Notes: a model not told the origin generated them from the sequence alone. A stretch of DNA of 64,000 nucleotides from Flavobacterium sp. SUN052 (GCF_028867935.1 NZ_JAPQNS010000001.1:62001-126000); one strand, 5' to 3'; shown: positions 29,401 to 37,497, numbered from the stretch's first letter. Numbers and translations are program-made.

Positions 29401-30943
29401 GCAGCATATCGCCCGCCGAGACGGCTTCGTAGACGGCAGTAGAGGAGGTAACGGGCGTGTAGTTATAGTTACCCGACTGGTGACCAAAGCGGTCGAAAAA
29501 GCCCACGACCATCTCCCCATTGATGTCAAACTCAATATCGGATAAAACCGGCTGTGGGCAAACGGTCTGATCATAGGCCCCCAGAGTCAGACTGGCCGGA
29601 ATGTCTGTCCACTGATCGATCCAGGGCCGCCATGTTCCCGCTAGAACGGCGGGACCCGTACCACCGTTCGTACCACGTGAGGCTGCGTAGCCTCGGTTGT
29701 AGTTTAGGGGGAAGCTTAGTACCTGAGTGAAGTTACTCTGGGCACCGGCCGGATCATGGACGAAAACATAGGCCGTTAAGTTGGCCGCTGTACCCCCGGC
29801 CGATTCGGCCGTACAAACCCCGCCCACGTAGACTTTGCCCCGGTAAAACTTGGTGGCAAAAGCTCGGAAAGAGCCGTTTGTACAAGTAGGTGCGGTCAGG
29901 GAGTGGGGGATGGCCTGGGTGGGTTTGACCGCAGGCAGGCCAATGGGCAGTTCATAGAGTTTCTGGTCGTAGAGGTTCATCACCCACAGGGTGCGCTCAT
30001 CATCGGAGATGTCAATATCGCCTAGCGACATTTTGCCCACCAGATCAAAAGCGGCCGCATCGTAGTTGGGCGTGAACTTGTTGGTGGGCAGTTTGGCCAA
30101 GAGGGACGTCGCGCTGCGGGGGTCGGTGCCCACGGCAATGCCCAGATCGGTTTGTAGGTTGACAAAGGGAGTAATATTGGCCGAGGCACTGGCCGGATTG
30201 GACACATCAATTTTATAGATTTGTCCGGGTCCGCCGGTGCCAAAGCCGGAGTGGCGTTTCATAAAGGCTGCGGCAAATAAGGCCTTGGAGCTTCGCTGAT
30301 AAGCTAATCCCCAGGTTGAGCCGATGTTACCTTTGGCCAGATAATTATTACGTCCCAGATTGGTTCCGTCATACTGCCAGGCGACCATCCAGGGGTCGTT
30401 AGCAGGGTTGGTGGTGGCGCTGCTGGGGGGGGAGAGTGGGTCACCGTTGGTGTAGCAGGAGGTAGCCAGCAAGGGATTGGCTACCCCGCAGAAGTTGGCG
30501 GGATAGTTTATACCCAGATTAACCGTAGATATTGCCCCCAATGCCGCGCTGACAGTGACAAACTGGACGTTTGTCTTGCTGGTGCTGGTGGCGGAAACCA
30601 CGCCATCAAAGTCACCGGCCACTACGTTGGTAAACTCGATGCGATAGTCACCGGCGGCCGACACGTTTAAGGAGTAGGTTCCGTTGGCGGTTGTGGTCCG
30701 CGAAACAGGGGCGGTGGCGGAGTTGCTACTGTAGGCGGTGACGATGACGCCTGGCACGCCTGGTTCGCCATAGGTATAGGTACCCGAGGTGGGGATGGCG
30801 GTGTAGACTGCGTCGGCGTTGAAGTCGCGGAACACGGTGCCGGTTATGGTTTGAGCTTGAGTAAATGTTGATGATACTACACAAAAAAGTGTGCAGAAAA
30901 ACCAATAAGTAGATGGTGGCAATAGGCGGTAAGCGTAGTTCAT
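26450..30943 (-). CDS. Giant secreted SdrD_B/DUF11 surface protein, paralog (1497 residues)
   Basis: The start at 30943 (MNYAYRLLPP) gives a signal peptide ending TQAQ; the frame from 30988 adds 15 unlikely residues. The first 700 residues follow the same plan as the downstream paralog (ITGTVFRDFNADAVY, propeller-like region, SdrD_B), with stretches of almost identical DNA. The centre is shorter: an Ig-like PKD-type segment (TPTLVAAGATITLNA), two Cys repeats, one putative Ig domain (GTGPV end) and a DUF11 domain (SASKAKVGDVLTYTLVL). The tail ends CVPVMIAKTKSVVKRR, like its partner. The probable role is cell-surface adhesion or sheath structure. Confidence 0.85.
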   Translation of the reverse strand: MNYAYRLLPPSTYWFFCTLFCVVSSTFTQAQTITGTVFRDFNADAVYTAIPTSGTYTYGEPGVPGVIVTAYSSNSATAPVSRTTTANGTYSLNVSAAGDYRIEFTNVVAGDFDGVVSATSTSKTNVQFVTVSAALGAISTVNLGINYPANFCGVANPLLATSCYTNGDPLSPPSSATTNPANDPWMVAWQYDGTNLGRNNYLAKGNIGSTWGLAYQRSSKALFAAAFMKRHSGFGTGGPGQIYKIDVSNPASASANITPFVNLQTDLGIAVGTDPRSATSLLAKLPTNKFTPNYDAAAFDLVGKMSLGDIDISDDERTLWVMNLYDQKLYELPIGLPAVKPTQAIPHSLTAPTCTNGSFRAFATKFYRGKVYVGGVCTAESAGGTAANLTAYVFVHDPAGAQSNFTQVLSFPLNYNRGYAASRGTNGGTGPAVLAGTWRPWIDQWTDIPASLTLGAYDQTVCPQPVLSDIEFDINGEMVVGFFDRFGHQSGNYNYTPVTSSTAVYEAVSAGDMLRAGRKADGTYQIENNATVTHIAPNGAPSVTVSTTAITQLPSQGPGSGEFYWQDMFGIDATPSSSTADGGHQEVLVGGLTLLPGTGEVVSTAYDSFTAYRAAGARYFSNTTGVTTFQYQVLGQDGGLNTPTNTNNALRPASFGKAANLGDLEVFCNTPPIQIGNRVWRDTDNDGVQDAGEPVLAGVVVTLKGPGLPPAGTTVVTGSTGEYYFSSGSGTNATGFVYSLTGLTSGGSYSLCFPTSASAGALSLSGKANAATGTNADAIDTDVNALGVISFTLGQAGENNFTYDAAYIACTTPTNISATATPTLVAAGATITLNASASGVTAGSTTYTWSGSGISSPTATTVTSRTVAAPATAGVYTYSVIVSNGGACTATAIVSVTVTIPVVCSLSVSVGTPVCNTATNNYTATGTVALSNSPAGSLTITDNGTLVAVVSVTAGQSSATFSVSGLSNASSHTVTLLSSASTCSTASRTYAAPASCSVCAAITVTPTTLPNAQANAQYNQTLTASGGQAPYSFSIISGSLPSNLVLSTGGAISGIPLTSGITSVTVRVTDARNCTVVVPVTITVGTGPVCALVATASPGTCQGPANTYTLTGNISASNGPNTQSLTISVGNMYTVVALNGNGPVTYNLEGLPAIGGTQTFSVISSFGACGVTSQTFTAPAACAAMLDIDKKVSASKAKVGDVLTYTLVLANNSSIAATNIVIQDVLSGGVQFVTNSATATAGTFTSSVTGGSWTFATVPGNSTAVLSYRASILNDGVVYNTASLPGDQAKVCTAVPIQVCKGTPIAIQLDAPTGYTRYQWYLTRPTGTTLVSDVTSTTANAAFANSFTATLPGEYQVVVDENVPGSCPDLSCCPIIIEEVEVPLFTALTKAPACVANTPQANGEITLQGLGANPTSFSYQLSPGSMFNANTATTAQSVPASGPIATTLAVGTYTVRVTDQLGCFRDATITLTSNCGCKPDLCVPVMIAKTKSVVKRR

Positions 30944-30957
30944 CGGAAAGTCGATAT

Positions 30958-30980
30958 AGGGTAAAATACCTATTTTCCCT
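30958..30980 (-). promoter_or_regulatory. Leader hairpin 15 nt before the second surface protein gene
   Basis: AGGGTAAAATA at 30958-30968 and TATTTTCCCT at 30971-30980 pair with one bulged base around CC. On the minus strand this hairpin ends 15 nt before the start codon at 30943, in the ribosome-binding region. The paralog has an unrelated hairpin at a similar place (26110-26136), so control at translation is possible. Confidence 0.4.
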
Positions 30981-31066
30981 CTCCGCAACCATTGTGCCAG
31001 AAACTATAATATCTTCATTTGATAGAAGTGTTATTATTGATTGTCAGCTACATATGTGGTAATAAT

Positions 31067-32269
31067 TTATTTGGCTTTTTTTTGCTGTTTGTGAAACGAC
31101 CGCCACGAGTGGTAAAATTCCTGATAAGCGGGTATAGTCATTAACTGCTTCCCAGCCTGTGAGCCAGCTATCGCAAGCCCAGCGCGGTTCCAGATACTAC
31201 CGGTTCCGCGGTCGGTCAATTGGCCGTCAGGTGTAGGCGCAAAGGTCAGCGTTTGGCTGGCTACAGTGCGGCTGAATACTCGAAAGCTTTTCCCATCGGG
31301 AGCTAGTGACAGCACTACGGGTTGGTTTCCTACCACATTGTTAATTACCCGTTTTTTCACCAGATCATTCCAATCAAATGCTTTGGCCGAGGTGCCTGCT
31401 ACAACACCCACCACCCACGATTTTGGCTTCCACGAAGCAGAATCTCGTCCGGTTAGTTTACTCCGCCGGGTTCCCAGGTCATAAGCTGCCAAACTATCTG
31501 TCTGTTTTTTGAAGGCTGGGTCGGGTTGCATCACAAGTGTTCTGGGATGTTCCGCAGCCCACTCTGCCAGGGTTAGGTGTTGAGCTGGAATCTCACCTAA
31601 CACTTCGCCCCGGCGCGGGCCAACAATGGCTTCACCCGTGGCTTGTCGCCACCAACTGCCCGTACTGTCATCTTCGAACATGGCGTTGAAATGATCCATA
31701 CCGACTAGGCGAAACGTTTCGGGATGGCCCTTAACAACCGGATCGAACACGCGGCCCGTACGGCAAACGGTGCAATAGGTAACCATGATCGGTTTGCCAC
31801 CTACCGTGTCGCGAACCTGATGGTGGTACCCAATCAGTTGAATTGGATAAGCCCGTGCTTCGCCATTTTCCACTACGCCCAACACCAGCTTGTCGGTCGG
31901 AATTTTGTTCTGGCTCATCGGTACCATGCGTTTGGTAGTTGGCTGCCGAAACATGTGATCAGCCATCATCTCCATATTGACCATATATAGCACTACTCCG
32001 TAGCCCACCAGCAAACCGCCAACCAGCCAGCGATGCCATGGCCTGTTGGGTTTTGTCAACCCCTGAAAAACCGGTACGACTAATAGCGAAATCCCGATAG
32101 CACGTATCCAGGGAGCATACTCATGCAGCCAATACGCCCCGGCGACGCGGTTCAGGTTGGCGGCATCGTCGAGCTGACTGCCGGGAAATGGCATAATAAA
32201 ATAAACGCGGGCCGCTTCGAGCAGGATAAGCAGAAGCAGGCCGATTATGGGCCAACGGAGTGATTTCAT
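31067..32269 (-). CDS. DUF3179 domain-containing membrane protein
   Basis: The 400-residue protein has three membrane segments in its first 115 residues (IIGLLLLILLEAARVYFI, IRAIGISLLVVPVF, VGGLLVGYGVVLYMV). A DUF3179 domain follows, with AYPIQLIGYHHQVRDTVGG, the Cys pair in YCTVCRTGRVF and GSWWRQATGEAIVG. The domain's biochemical role is not established. The start overlaps the stop of the upstream AhpD-like gene by 4 bp (ATGA), so translation is coupled. It is the last gene of a tightly packed run that includes two TonB receptors, a SnoaL-like protein, an MFS transporter and two AhpD-like proteins. Confidence 0.85.
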   Translation of the reverse strand: MKSLRWPIIGLLLLILLEAARVYFIMPFPGSQLDDAANLNRVAGAYWLHEYAPWIRAIGISLLVVPVFQGLTKPNRPWHRWLVGGLLVGYGVVLYMVNMEMMADHMFRQPTTKRMVPMSQNKIPTDKLVLGVVENGEARAYPIQLIGYHHQVRDTVGGKPIMVTYCTVCRTGRVFDPVVKGHPETFRLVGMDHFNAMFEDDSTGSWWRQATGEAIVGPRRGEVLGEIPAQHLTLAEWAAEHPRTLVMQPDPAFKKQTDSLAAYDLGTRRSKLTGRDSASWKPKSWVVGVVAGTSAKAFDWNDLVKKRVINNVVGNQPVVLSLAPDGKSFRVFSRTVASQTLTFAPTPDGQLTDRGTGSIWNRAGLAIAGSQAGKQLMTIPAYQEFYHSWRSFHKQQKKAK

Positions 32270-32835
32270 GCAGGGTCAGGATGATAAGTACCTTTGTGAG
32301 TGTATCCAATTGTTCCCATACGTTCACCCATTGCTTCATAAGCGGCTAGGTCAGTTGGCGTAAGTGTGGCCAACCCATCGACGTAGCGATTATACATGGA
32401 AAACGATGCCGCAATCAGTACCGTGTCGTGAATATCGCCATTGGTAGCCCCTTCGGCGCGGGCAGCCGTAACCACCTCTGCATCGACGGTGCGGGCATCG
32501 GCAGCGACGCGCCTGGCAATAACCAGCAATGCTTTCAACCGATCTGAAATGGGAGCCGTGCTGGGGTCGGCCAGCGTTTGGTCGACAATGCTACGCTGAT
32601 CGCCAAAAAGATACCGCGAGGCAGCAGCGTGACTGTTCATACAGAAATCGGTACAGTTTTGGCTCGAAACATACGCGGCAATCAGTTCGCGCTCGGCATT
32701 AGTAAGCGAACTATCGGGTGAACCAGACCGCAGCAATGCCTGAGCCAGTTCGTACAGGTGTTTACCCGTATCGGGACGGAACAAAGCCAGGCTTCGAATG
32801 CCCGGAACGTTGTCGGGAAGAGTTATGTGAGGCAT
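32266..32835 (-). CDS. AhpD-like / carboxymuconolactone decarboxylase family protein (copy 1)
   Basis: The 189-residue cytoplasmic protein has the all-helical AhpD/CMD fold. The start at 32835 (MPHITLPDNVPG) matches the start of its paralog at 37486; the frame from 32898 is longer only because it reads into a repeat. The active-site region is Glu50, Cys61, Cys65 and His69 in ERELIAAYVSSQNCTDFC. The two cysteines are three residues apart (CxxxC), where AhpD has CxxC. Family members act as peroxidases or disulfide relays. It overlaps DUF3179 by 4 bp. Confidence 0.8.
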   Translation of the reverse strand: MPHITLPDNVPGIRSLALFRPDTGKHLYELAQALLRSGSPDSSLTNAERELIAAYVSSQNCTDFCMNSHAAASRYLFGDQRSIVDQTLADPSTAPISDRLKALLVIARRVAADARTVDAEVVTAARAEGATNGDIHDTVLIAASFSMYNRYVDGLATLTPTDLAAYEAMGERMGTIGYTHKGTYHPDPA

Positions 32836-32841
32836 AAAGTA

Positions 32842-32927
32842 AAAGAGCGAAAGAGTGAAAGAGGAAAAGAGTGACAGAGCGTCTGTTACCAGAGACACTC
32901 TTTCACTCTTTCACACTTTCGCTCTTT
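32842..32927. repeat. Inverted repeat, GAAAGAG family, overlapping the MFS gene end
   Basis: Arms 32842-32873 and 32896-32927 (32 bp each) pair at about 29 positions. Each arm is a run of degenerate 8-nt units (GAGCGAAA, GAGTGAAA). The right arm encodes the last residues KSESVKE and the stop codon of the MFS gene. A degenerate relative lies near 40819. Confidence 0.8.
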
Positions 32928-34135
32928 ATCCAGATGGCTCCGAAGGCGATGATAAAAGCACCCGAAAACAACATGAGGGCGTTGCTAAAACCACCCAGAG
33001 ACGTAATCAATACGCCCGTGAACAAAACCGCAGTTGCCGTGAACAACCGCCCGACGTTAAAACAGAATCCAGTGGCTGTAGCCCGAATGGGTGCCGGAAA
33101 TAAAGCCGGTACGTAGCTGGATAATGATCCCTGACTGAGGCCGAAAAATAACGCTAACAACATCAATTCGCCATAAACGATCGGTGAGAACGTGCGGTTG
33201 GTCAGGAACAGTAAGGCGCAGGCGGCAATGCAGGCCGCAAACGTACCCATCAGCGTCCGGCGCGTCCCGAATGTTCGTACCAGAAAACCCGATGCAATAC
33301 CACCCAGAATACCGCCCGATCCCAATAACATCATGGTAATGCCCCGCTCCGTTTGGCCCGACTCTCCGGCAGGAAGCAGCGATTGGACCCAGGTTGGTAA
33401 CCATCCGAAAATACCCCACAAGCCAATGAGTACAGCCCCGAAAATTAAGGCTCCACTCACCAGATTAACCCGGTTTTCGGCCTGAAACAATCCCGGTGTC
33501 TGGATAGATTGCCGCCGTTGACCAACCTGCCACACGCTGGATTCGGTCAGAAAAACAGCAACTAGAACGGCGATCAACACGGGTACTACCCCGATACCAA
33601 ACGCCAGTCGCCAGTTGGTAATTCCGCTCACCAAGCCACCCGTAGCTACAATACCCACTGGAAAAGCGGTAGACAAAATACCCAGTGGCACTGGCCGCGA
33701 GCGTTCCGGCCATACTTCCGACATATAAACGGTCGACACCAGCAGTATGCCTCCCACGCCCGCACCGGTCAGAAAGCGGGCGATCAGGAGGGCTTCCAGG
33801 GTTGGCACATACGCGGTTGCCAGCATGCCTAACCCACATAGACCCGTTACAAGCGCCATTGCCCGAACGCGGCCCAGTCGGTCGGCAACGGGGCCAAACA
33901 ACAGGCCGCCCGACATCCATCCGTAGAGGAACACCGCATTTATCCAGGCGCTGACTTCACCAAGCCGCTCTACCGAAGCGTTGTTACCCAGCAATGGTGG
34001 CACCACCACAGGCAGGTACGTGGCCATGAGCGTGCTGGCGGTTCCGCCCATCAGGTAGGCTACCACACACAGGCTGAAGCCCAGCCAGGGTAAGGCTACG
34101 GTATCCTGTTTCAAAGGGAGTTGTATGGATTCCAT
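32903..34135 (-). CDS. MFS transporter
   Basis: The 410-residue integral membrane protein has about 12 hydrophobic segments. The MFS loop motif after TM2 is GPVADRLGRVRAM, and the duplicate after TM8 reads GFLVRTFGTRRTLM. The TM5-region GxxxGP-like motif is partly kept (LGILSTAFPVGIVATGG). It looks most like sialate/aromatic-acid type MFS importers, but the substrate is not determined. Its ATG shares one base with the TGA of the TonB receptor upstream (TGATG), so the two are translationally coupled. The last seven residues come from a palindromic repeat. Confidence 0.88.
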   Translation of the reverse strand: MESIQLPLKQDTVALPWLGFSLCVVAYLMGGTASTLMATYLPVVVPPLLGNNASVERLGEVSAWINAVFLYGWMSGGLLFGPVADRLGRVRAMALVTGLCGLGMLATAYVPTLEALLIARFLTGAGVGGILLVSTVYMSEVWPERSRPVPLGILSTAFPVGIVATGGLVSGITNWRLAFGIGVVPVLIAVLVAVFLTESSVWQVGQRRQSIQTPGLFQAENRVNLVSGALIFGAVLIGLWGIFGWLPTWVQSLLPAGESGQTERGITMMLLGSGGILGGIASGFLVRTFGTRRTLMGTFAACIAACALLFLTNRTFSPIVYGELMLLALFFGLSQGSLSSYVPALFPAPIRATATGFCFNVGRLFTATAVLFTGVLITSLGGFSNALMLFSGAFIIAFGAIWIKSESVKE

Positions 34136-35628
34136 CAGTTGAACGTGAGAGATAAGTAGTAGAGACCACCTACTGCTGGCGAGCCATAGGCCTGTACCAC
34201 ATACTTGTTCGTCAGGTTAGAAGCGCCCAGTTTTAGTGTGGTTTTGTAAGCCGGTAAGCGGTATGATACCTGGGCATCGAGCAAATGATATGACGGAACT
34301 GGTCCGGGAATCAGCGCATTGAACGAGCCTACCCAGTTAAACCCTTCCTGCCAGTGCCACGCCACGTTAAAACCTATGTTTGGCGCTATGTTGCGGTGTC
34401 CCAGCGTTACGTTGGTTTTCAGGCGGGGCGTGTTAAATGCAGCCACATTGTTGGGGTCAGCATTACGGATGTCGAAAGCCGACCAGGTGCCGTTGCCGCT
34501 CAGTTGGTAGCCACCGGGTGTGCGGTAGGTCAGGCCGAGCGTGGCTCCCTGGGCCGATACTTTGTCGGGCGCGTTGGTGTATAACTGAAATGCCTGCACC
34601 CGGCCGTTCAGAATATCCTGCGCTGCGGCTGGGTTTGGTTTGCCATCAGCACCCAACACGGGGCTAGCAGGCCGCAGTACCACCGTATTCAGGATAAAGT
34701 TGTTGTAAACACCATAGTAGTAGTTGGCATCTACCGACAGGTTGCTCGTCAGGATAGCCCGGTAGCCAATTTCAAAGCTATTGACCCGCTCCGGCGCAAT
34801 GTAGGGAACAGCTGATTTTTGCAGTTTGTCTTTGTTATTCAGCACGGCCTGTTGTGGACCAACTGAGCCCACTTCGGCTCCGAACGCAGCCCCGAATTTA
34901 TTGACACTGGCGGCTGTGTACGAGTTTTCGTATACGTTCATACCGGCGCTGTTGCTGGGTGCGCCACCCAAAATGGTTATGGGGCCAACATTAAGTTTGA
35001 TAAACTGATCGCTGGGAGTAGGATTGCGGAAACCCGACTGGTAACTGGCCCGGAAATGGTGCCGGTCTGTTGCCGAGAAAACTGCCGATGCCCGTGGCGT
35101 AAAGTAACCAGCGAAGTTCTGGTTTTTATCGTACCGACCTGAAGCCGTTAGCTTGAGCCGGTCGCCCAGCAGGGTTTTGCTTGCCTGGACAAAAGCCCCA
35201 AATTCGTGATACAAAATCCGCCCTTTGGTATCATCAAATAGCGTACCGTTCGTAAACAGGTTGAATTGTCGGTAGTTACCGCCGATCAGGATCTCGGTAC
35301 CATTAAGGCCAGCTGCTTTGAGTACTGGCGTCAGGTTATACTGACCGTCGGCGTGCCACATTTTGGTCTGGCTCAGAATACCGGCCCCAGCCAGCCCCTG
35401 AACCCCAATCAACCGGTCTTTCTCCCGGTCAAACTCCGCCGTACCGGGCAGGTATCGCCCTTGATCGGCAAAGGCGCGCGCTATCGTGTGGTCGTTAGCG
35501 TTTACGTTGGCCACTTTGCCTCCGTAAGCAGCTGCGTACCGGTCGAACCAGGTCTGATCGGCTTTGTCGGGCGTCACAACGTTGCCGTTTAGGTCGCGCA
35601 CCCACGTCCGGTTGATTTGCTGCCCCAA
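34135..35628 (-). CDS. TonB-dependent receptor, C-terminal barrel part
   Basis: This is the downstream part of the interrupted receptor, 497 residues from the first ATG after the stop (MGQQINRTWVRD). It holds most of the beta-barrel and ends in Phe-Asn (SLTFN), as expected for outer-membrane insertion. It has no signal peptide of its own and the same frame is open back to the TAA at 35782, so an independent gene is unlikely. It is coupled to the MFS gene. Confidence 0.7.
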   Translation of the reverse strand: MGQQINRTWVRDLNGNVVTPDKADQTWFDRYAAAYGGKVANVNANDHTIARAFADQGRYLPGTAEFDREKDRLIGVQGLAGAGILSQTKMWHADGQYNLTPVLKAAGLNGTEILIGGNYRQFNLFTNGTLFDDTKGRILYHEFGAFVQASKTLLGDRLKLTASGRYDKNQNFAGYFTPRASAVFSATDRHHFRASYQSGFRNPTPSDQFIKLNVGPITILGGAPSNSAGMNVYENSYTAASVNKFGAAFGAEVGSVGPQQAVLNNKDKLQKSAVPYIAPERVNSFEIGYRAILTSNLSVDANYYYGVYNNFILNTVVLRPASPVLGADGKPNPAAAQDILNGRVQAFQLYTNAPDKVSAQGATLGLTYRTPGGYQLSGNGTWSAFDIRNADPNNVAAFNTPRLKTNVTLGHRNIAPNIGFNVAWHWQEGFNWVGSFNALIPGPVPSYHLLDAQVSYRLPAYKTTLKLGASNLTNKYVVQAYGSPAVGGLYYLSLTFN

Positions 35629-35781
35629 CGAGCGCGTATTATACGAATCATGGGAATCTTCGGCATTGCTGTACCAGCGTACGAAAAAGTTGCTGCCCCG
35701 TACCTCAACCCGATGTTGCGTCAGCGAGAATCCGTTGACCGAAAAACGATTACTGCCTGTATAATTGGCTGTCCCTTTGGC

Positions 35782-36912
35782 TTAGTTCAGGGCGTAAATA
35801 GCTTCGATTTTGGGCGTAATCCGGTAGTGGAAAGCGCCGTTTAGTTTCAGGCTGTAAACGTTATAGTCCGTTAACACGCGTTCTTCGTAGCCCGTCCGGG
35901 AAACCTGACCGGCTCCCGGTAATGTCCGTACGACTTCATCACCGTAGATGTTGAGCCCGTTACAAGCCGGGTTTTTAGCACCCCGAAGTTCTGGTGCCGT
36001 GGTCTGGTTTACATCGGTATAATCAGTGGCAAACCAATCTAAGCCCGTCATATACGAGGCATTTAGTTTGAACGCGAATTTGTTGCCAAATGCCTTTGCG
36101 TACCGGATAGCGTGGTCGTTGTACAGAGCCGCGTTAGTATTCGGATCGCCAAGGTGGTTTACGCCTACTTTGGCCTGCACACTGAGTCCCTGGTACTTGA
36201 ACGGGTCTTTACTCGTCATCAGCAACGCACCATTGAATGCCTGAGGACCATACAGAGCCGAAGCGGCCCCCGACACCAGCTCGGCACTTTCGGCATCCAG
36301 ATCGCTCAGTCCGAACATATTACCGACCGAAAATCCAAAACCGGCAGGCTGGTTGTCAACGCCGTCGATCAGTTGCAAAAACCGGCTGTTACCGGTACTG
36401 GCAAACCCTCGGGTGTTAAGTTGTTTATAGGTTAGGCCGCTCGTTACCATGTCAACGCCTTTGAGGTTGTTCAGTCCTTCATAAAACGTCGCCGAAGGCG
36501 TTTCCCGAATCAGGCGGGAATCCATTTTTTCAACCGTTACGGGTGCCCGCAACAGGCTTTCTTCTACACGCGAAGCGCCCACAATTACTTCCTGCAACTG
36601 GCTCGTAGCGATCTTGAGCCGTACTTCAACAGGTCCGTCGGTAGTGGGAACAGTCATTGATTGTTGCTCATGGCCAACCATCGAAATGGCAAGGGTCAAC
36701 GAGTTTTTCTGGTTGACAGTCAACGCGAACTTCCCTTCGGCATCGGTTGTGGTTCCGGTCAATTGACCTTTTGCTACTACGGATGCCCCCGGCAAGGGCT
36801 GGCCCGTTTGGGCATCGCGGATTACGCCTGTTATCCGGCGCGATTGCGCTTGGGCAGCCAAAGAACTGCCAAGCATCATCGCCAGGGCGATGAGCGTATA
36901 TATCGTTTTCAT
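35782..36912 (-). CDS. TonB-dependent receptor, N-terminal part (signal, CarboxypepD_reg, plug)
   Basis: This is the upstream open part of the interrupted receptor, 376 residues from MKTIYTLIAL. It carries the signal peptide, the beta-sandwich CarboxypepD_reg domain, the plug and the first barrel strands, and stops at IYALN. On its own it could not form a pore. Start 36912 is preferred to 36966, since the signal peptide begins there. It follows an AhpD-like gene after 19 bp. Confidence 0.75.
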   Translation of the reverse strand: MKTIYTLIALAMMLGSSLAAQAQSRRITGVIRDAQTGQPLPGASVVAKGQLTGTTTDAEGKFALTVNQKNSLTLAISMVGHEQQSMTVPTTDGPVEVRLKIATSQLQEVIVGASRVEESLLRAPVTVEKMDSRLIRETPSATFYEGLNNLKGVDMVTSGLTYKQLNTRGFASTGNSRFLQLIDGVDNQPAGFGFSVGNMFGLSDLDAESAELVSGAASALYGPQAFNGALLMTSKDPFKYQGLSVQAKVGVNHLGDPNTNAALYNDHAIRYAKAFGNKFAFKLNASYMTGLDWFATDYTDVNQTTAPELRGAKNPACNGLNIYGDEVVRTLPGAGQVSRTGYEERVLTDYNVYSLKLNGAFHYRITPKIEAIYALN

Positions 36913-36931
36913 TAAAGTCGATTTTTGGTGG

Positions 36932-37486
36932 TTATTGTTTTTGATACCCGCCTGGCGGACGCACATACCCTCTACTCGTAATCCGTTCGCCCAGCATCTG
37001 ATAATAGGCTGGATCGGTGGGAGTCACGCTTGCTAATCCGTCTACGTACTTGTTGTACAGACAGAAAAGGCTCGCAATCAGCACCGTATCGTGAATCTCC
37101 CGATCGGTGGCTCCGGCTACCCTGGCGCGTTCGACGGCTTCGGATGTTACAGCCCGACCCGATTGTTGGGTGAGTGCGGCAATCTGAAGCAACGCCTTCA
37201 TTTTCTCGCTTACGGGAGCCGTTTCAATGTCGTGCTTCACGGCCTGAGCCGTTTCTGATTCACCCAGCAGCAGATCGGCTGCTTTTGTATGAGCCGCGTT
37301 GCAAAAGTTGGTACAGTTGCGTGACGATACCAGAGCGGCAATCAACTCACGTTCTCCCTGGCTCAGCGTCGACTCGCCCCGGAGGAGAAGCTGGGTGAGT
37401 TCGCGGATGGGTTGCGCCGTATCCAGGCGGTATTCGAGCAAGCCGGTAATGCCCGGCAAATGGTCGGGAAGTGGAATGTGTGGCAT
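36932..37486 (-). CDS. AhpD-like / carboxymuconolactone decarboxylase family protein (copy 2)
   Basis: The 184-residue protein is a paralog of the product encoded at 32266-32835 (MPHIPLPDHLPGI start, YNKYVDGLASVTPTD near the end). The active-site region has Glu46, Cys58, Cys62 and His66 in SSRNCTNFCNAAH, again CxxxC and not CxxC. It is cytoplasmic. A role as peroxidase or disulfide relay, or as a decarboxylase-fold enzyme acting on an imported compound, is inferred from the family. It lies 11 bp after the SnoaL-like gene and 19 bp before the TonB receptor. Confidence 0.8.
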   Translation of the reverse strand: MPHIPLPDHLPGITGLLEYRLDTAQPIRELTQLLLRGESTLSQGERELIAALVSSRNCTNFCNAAHTKAADLLLGESETAQAVKHDIETAPVSEKMKALLQIAALTQQSGRAVTSEAVERARVAGATDREIHDTVLIASLFCLYNKYVDGLASVTPTDPAYYQMLGERITSRGYVRPPGGYQKQ

Positions 37487-37497
37487 GGTGCGGGTGG

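Larger units (their letters stand above)
34135..36912 (-). pseudogene. TonB-dependent receptor interrupted by one in-frame TAA
   Basis: The reading frame from 36912 to 34135 is a complete receptor of about 924 residues except for one TAA at 35784-35782. The frame is unchanged across it: ...IYALN-stop-AKGTANYTGSNRFS..., which continues without another stop. The order is signal peptide (AAQAQ), CarboxypepD_reg domain (ITGVIRDAQTGQPLPGAS), plug (LRAPVTVEKMDS, NTRGFASTGNSRF, GAASALYGPQAFNG) and barrel ending YYLSLTFN. Related receptors often carry Tyr at this spot, so TAC/TAT to TAA is the simplest explanation. A sequencing error or readthrough cannot be excluded. Confidence 0.8.

Noticed and set aside
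34135..35628. Independent gene for the C-terminal receptor half
   Set aside because: Same frame as the N-terminal half, no signal peptide, and open back to the TAA; it is the remainder of one broken gene.
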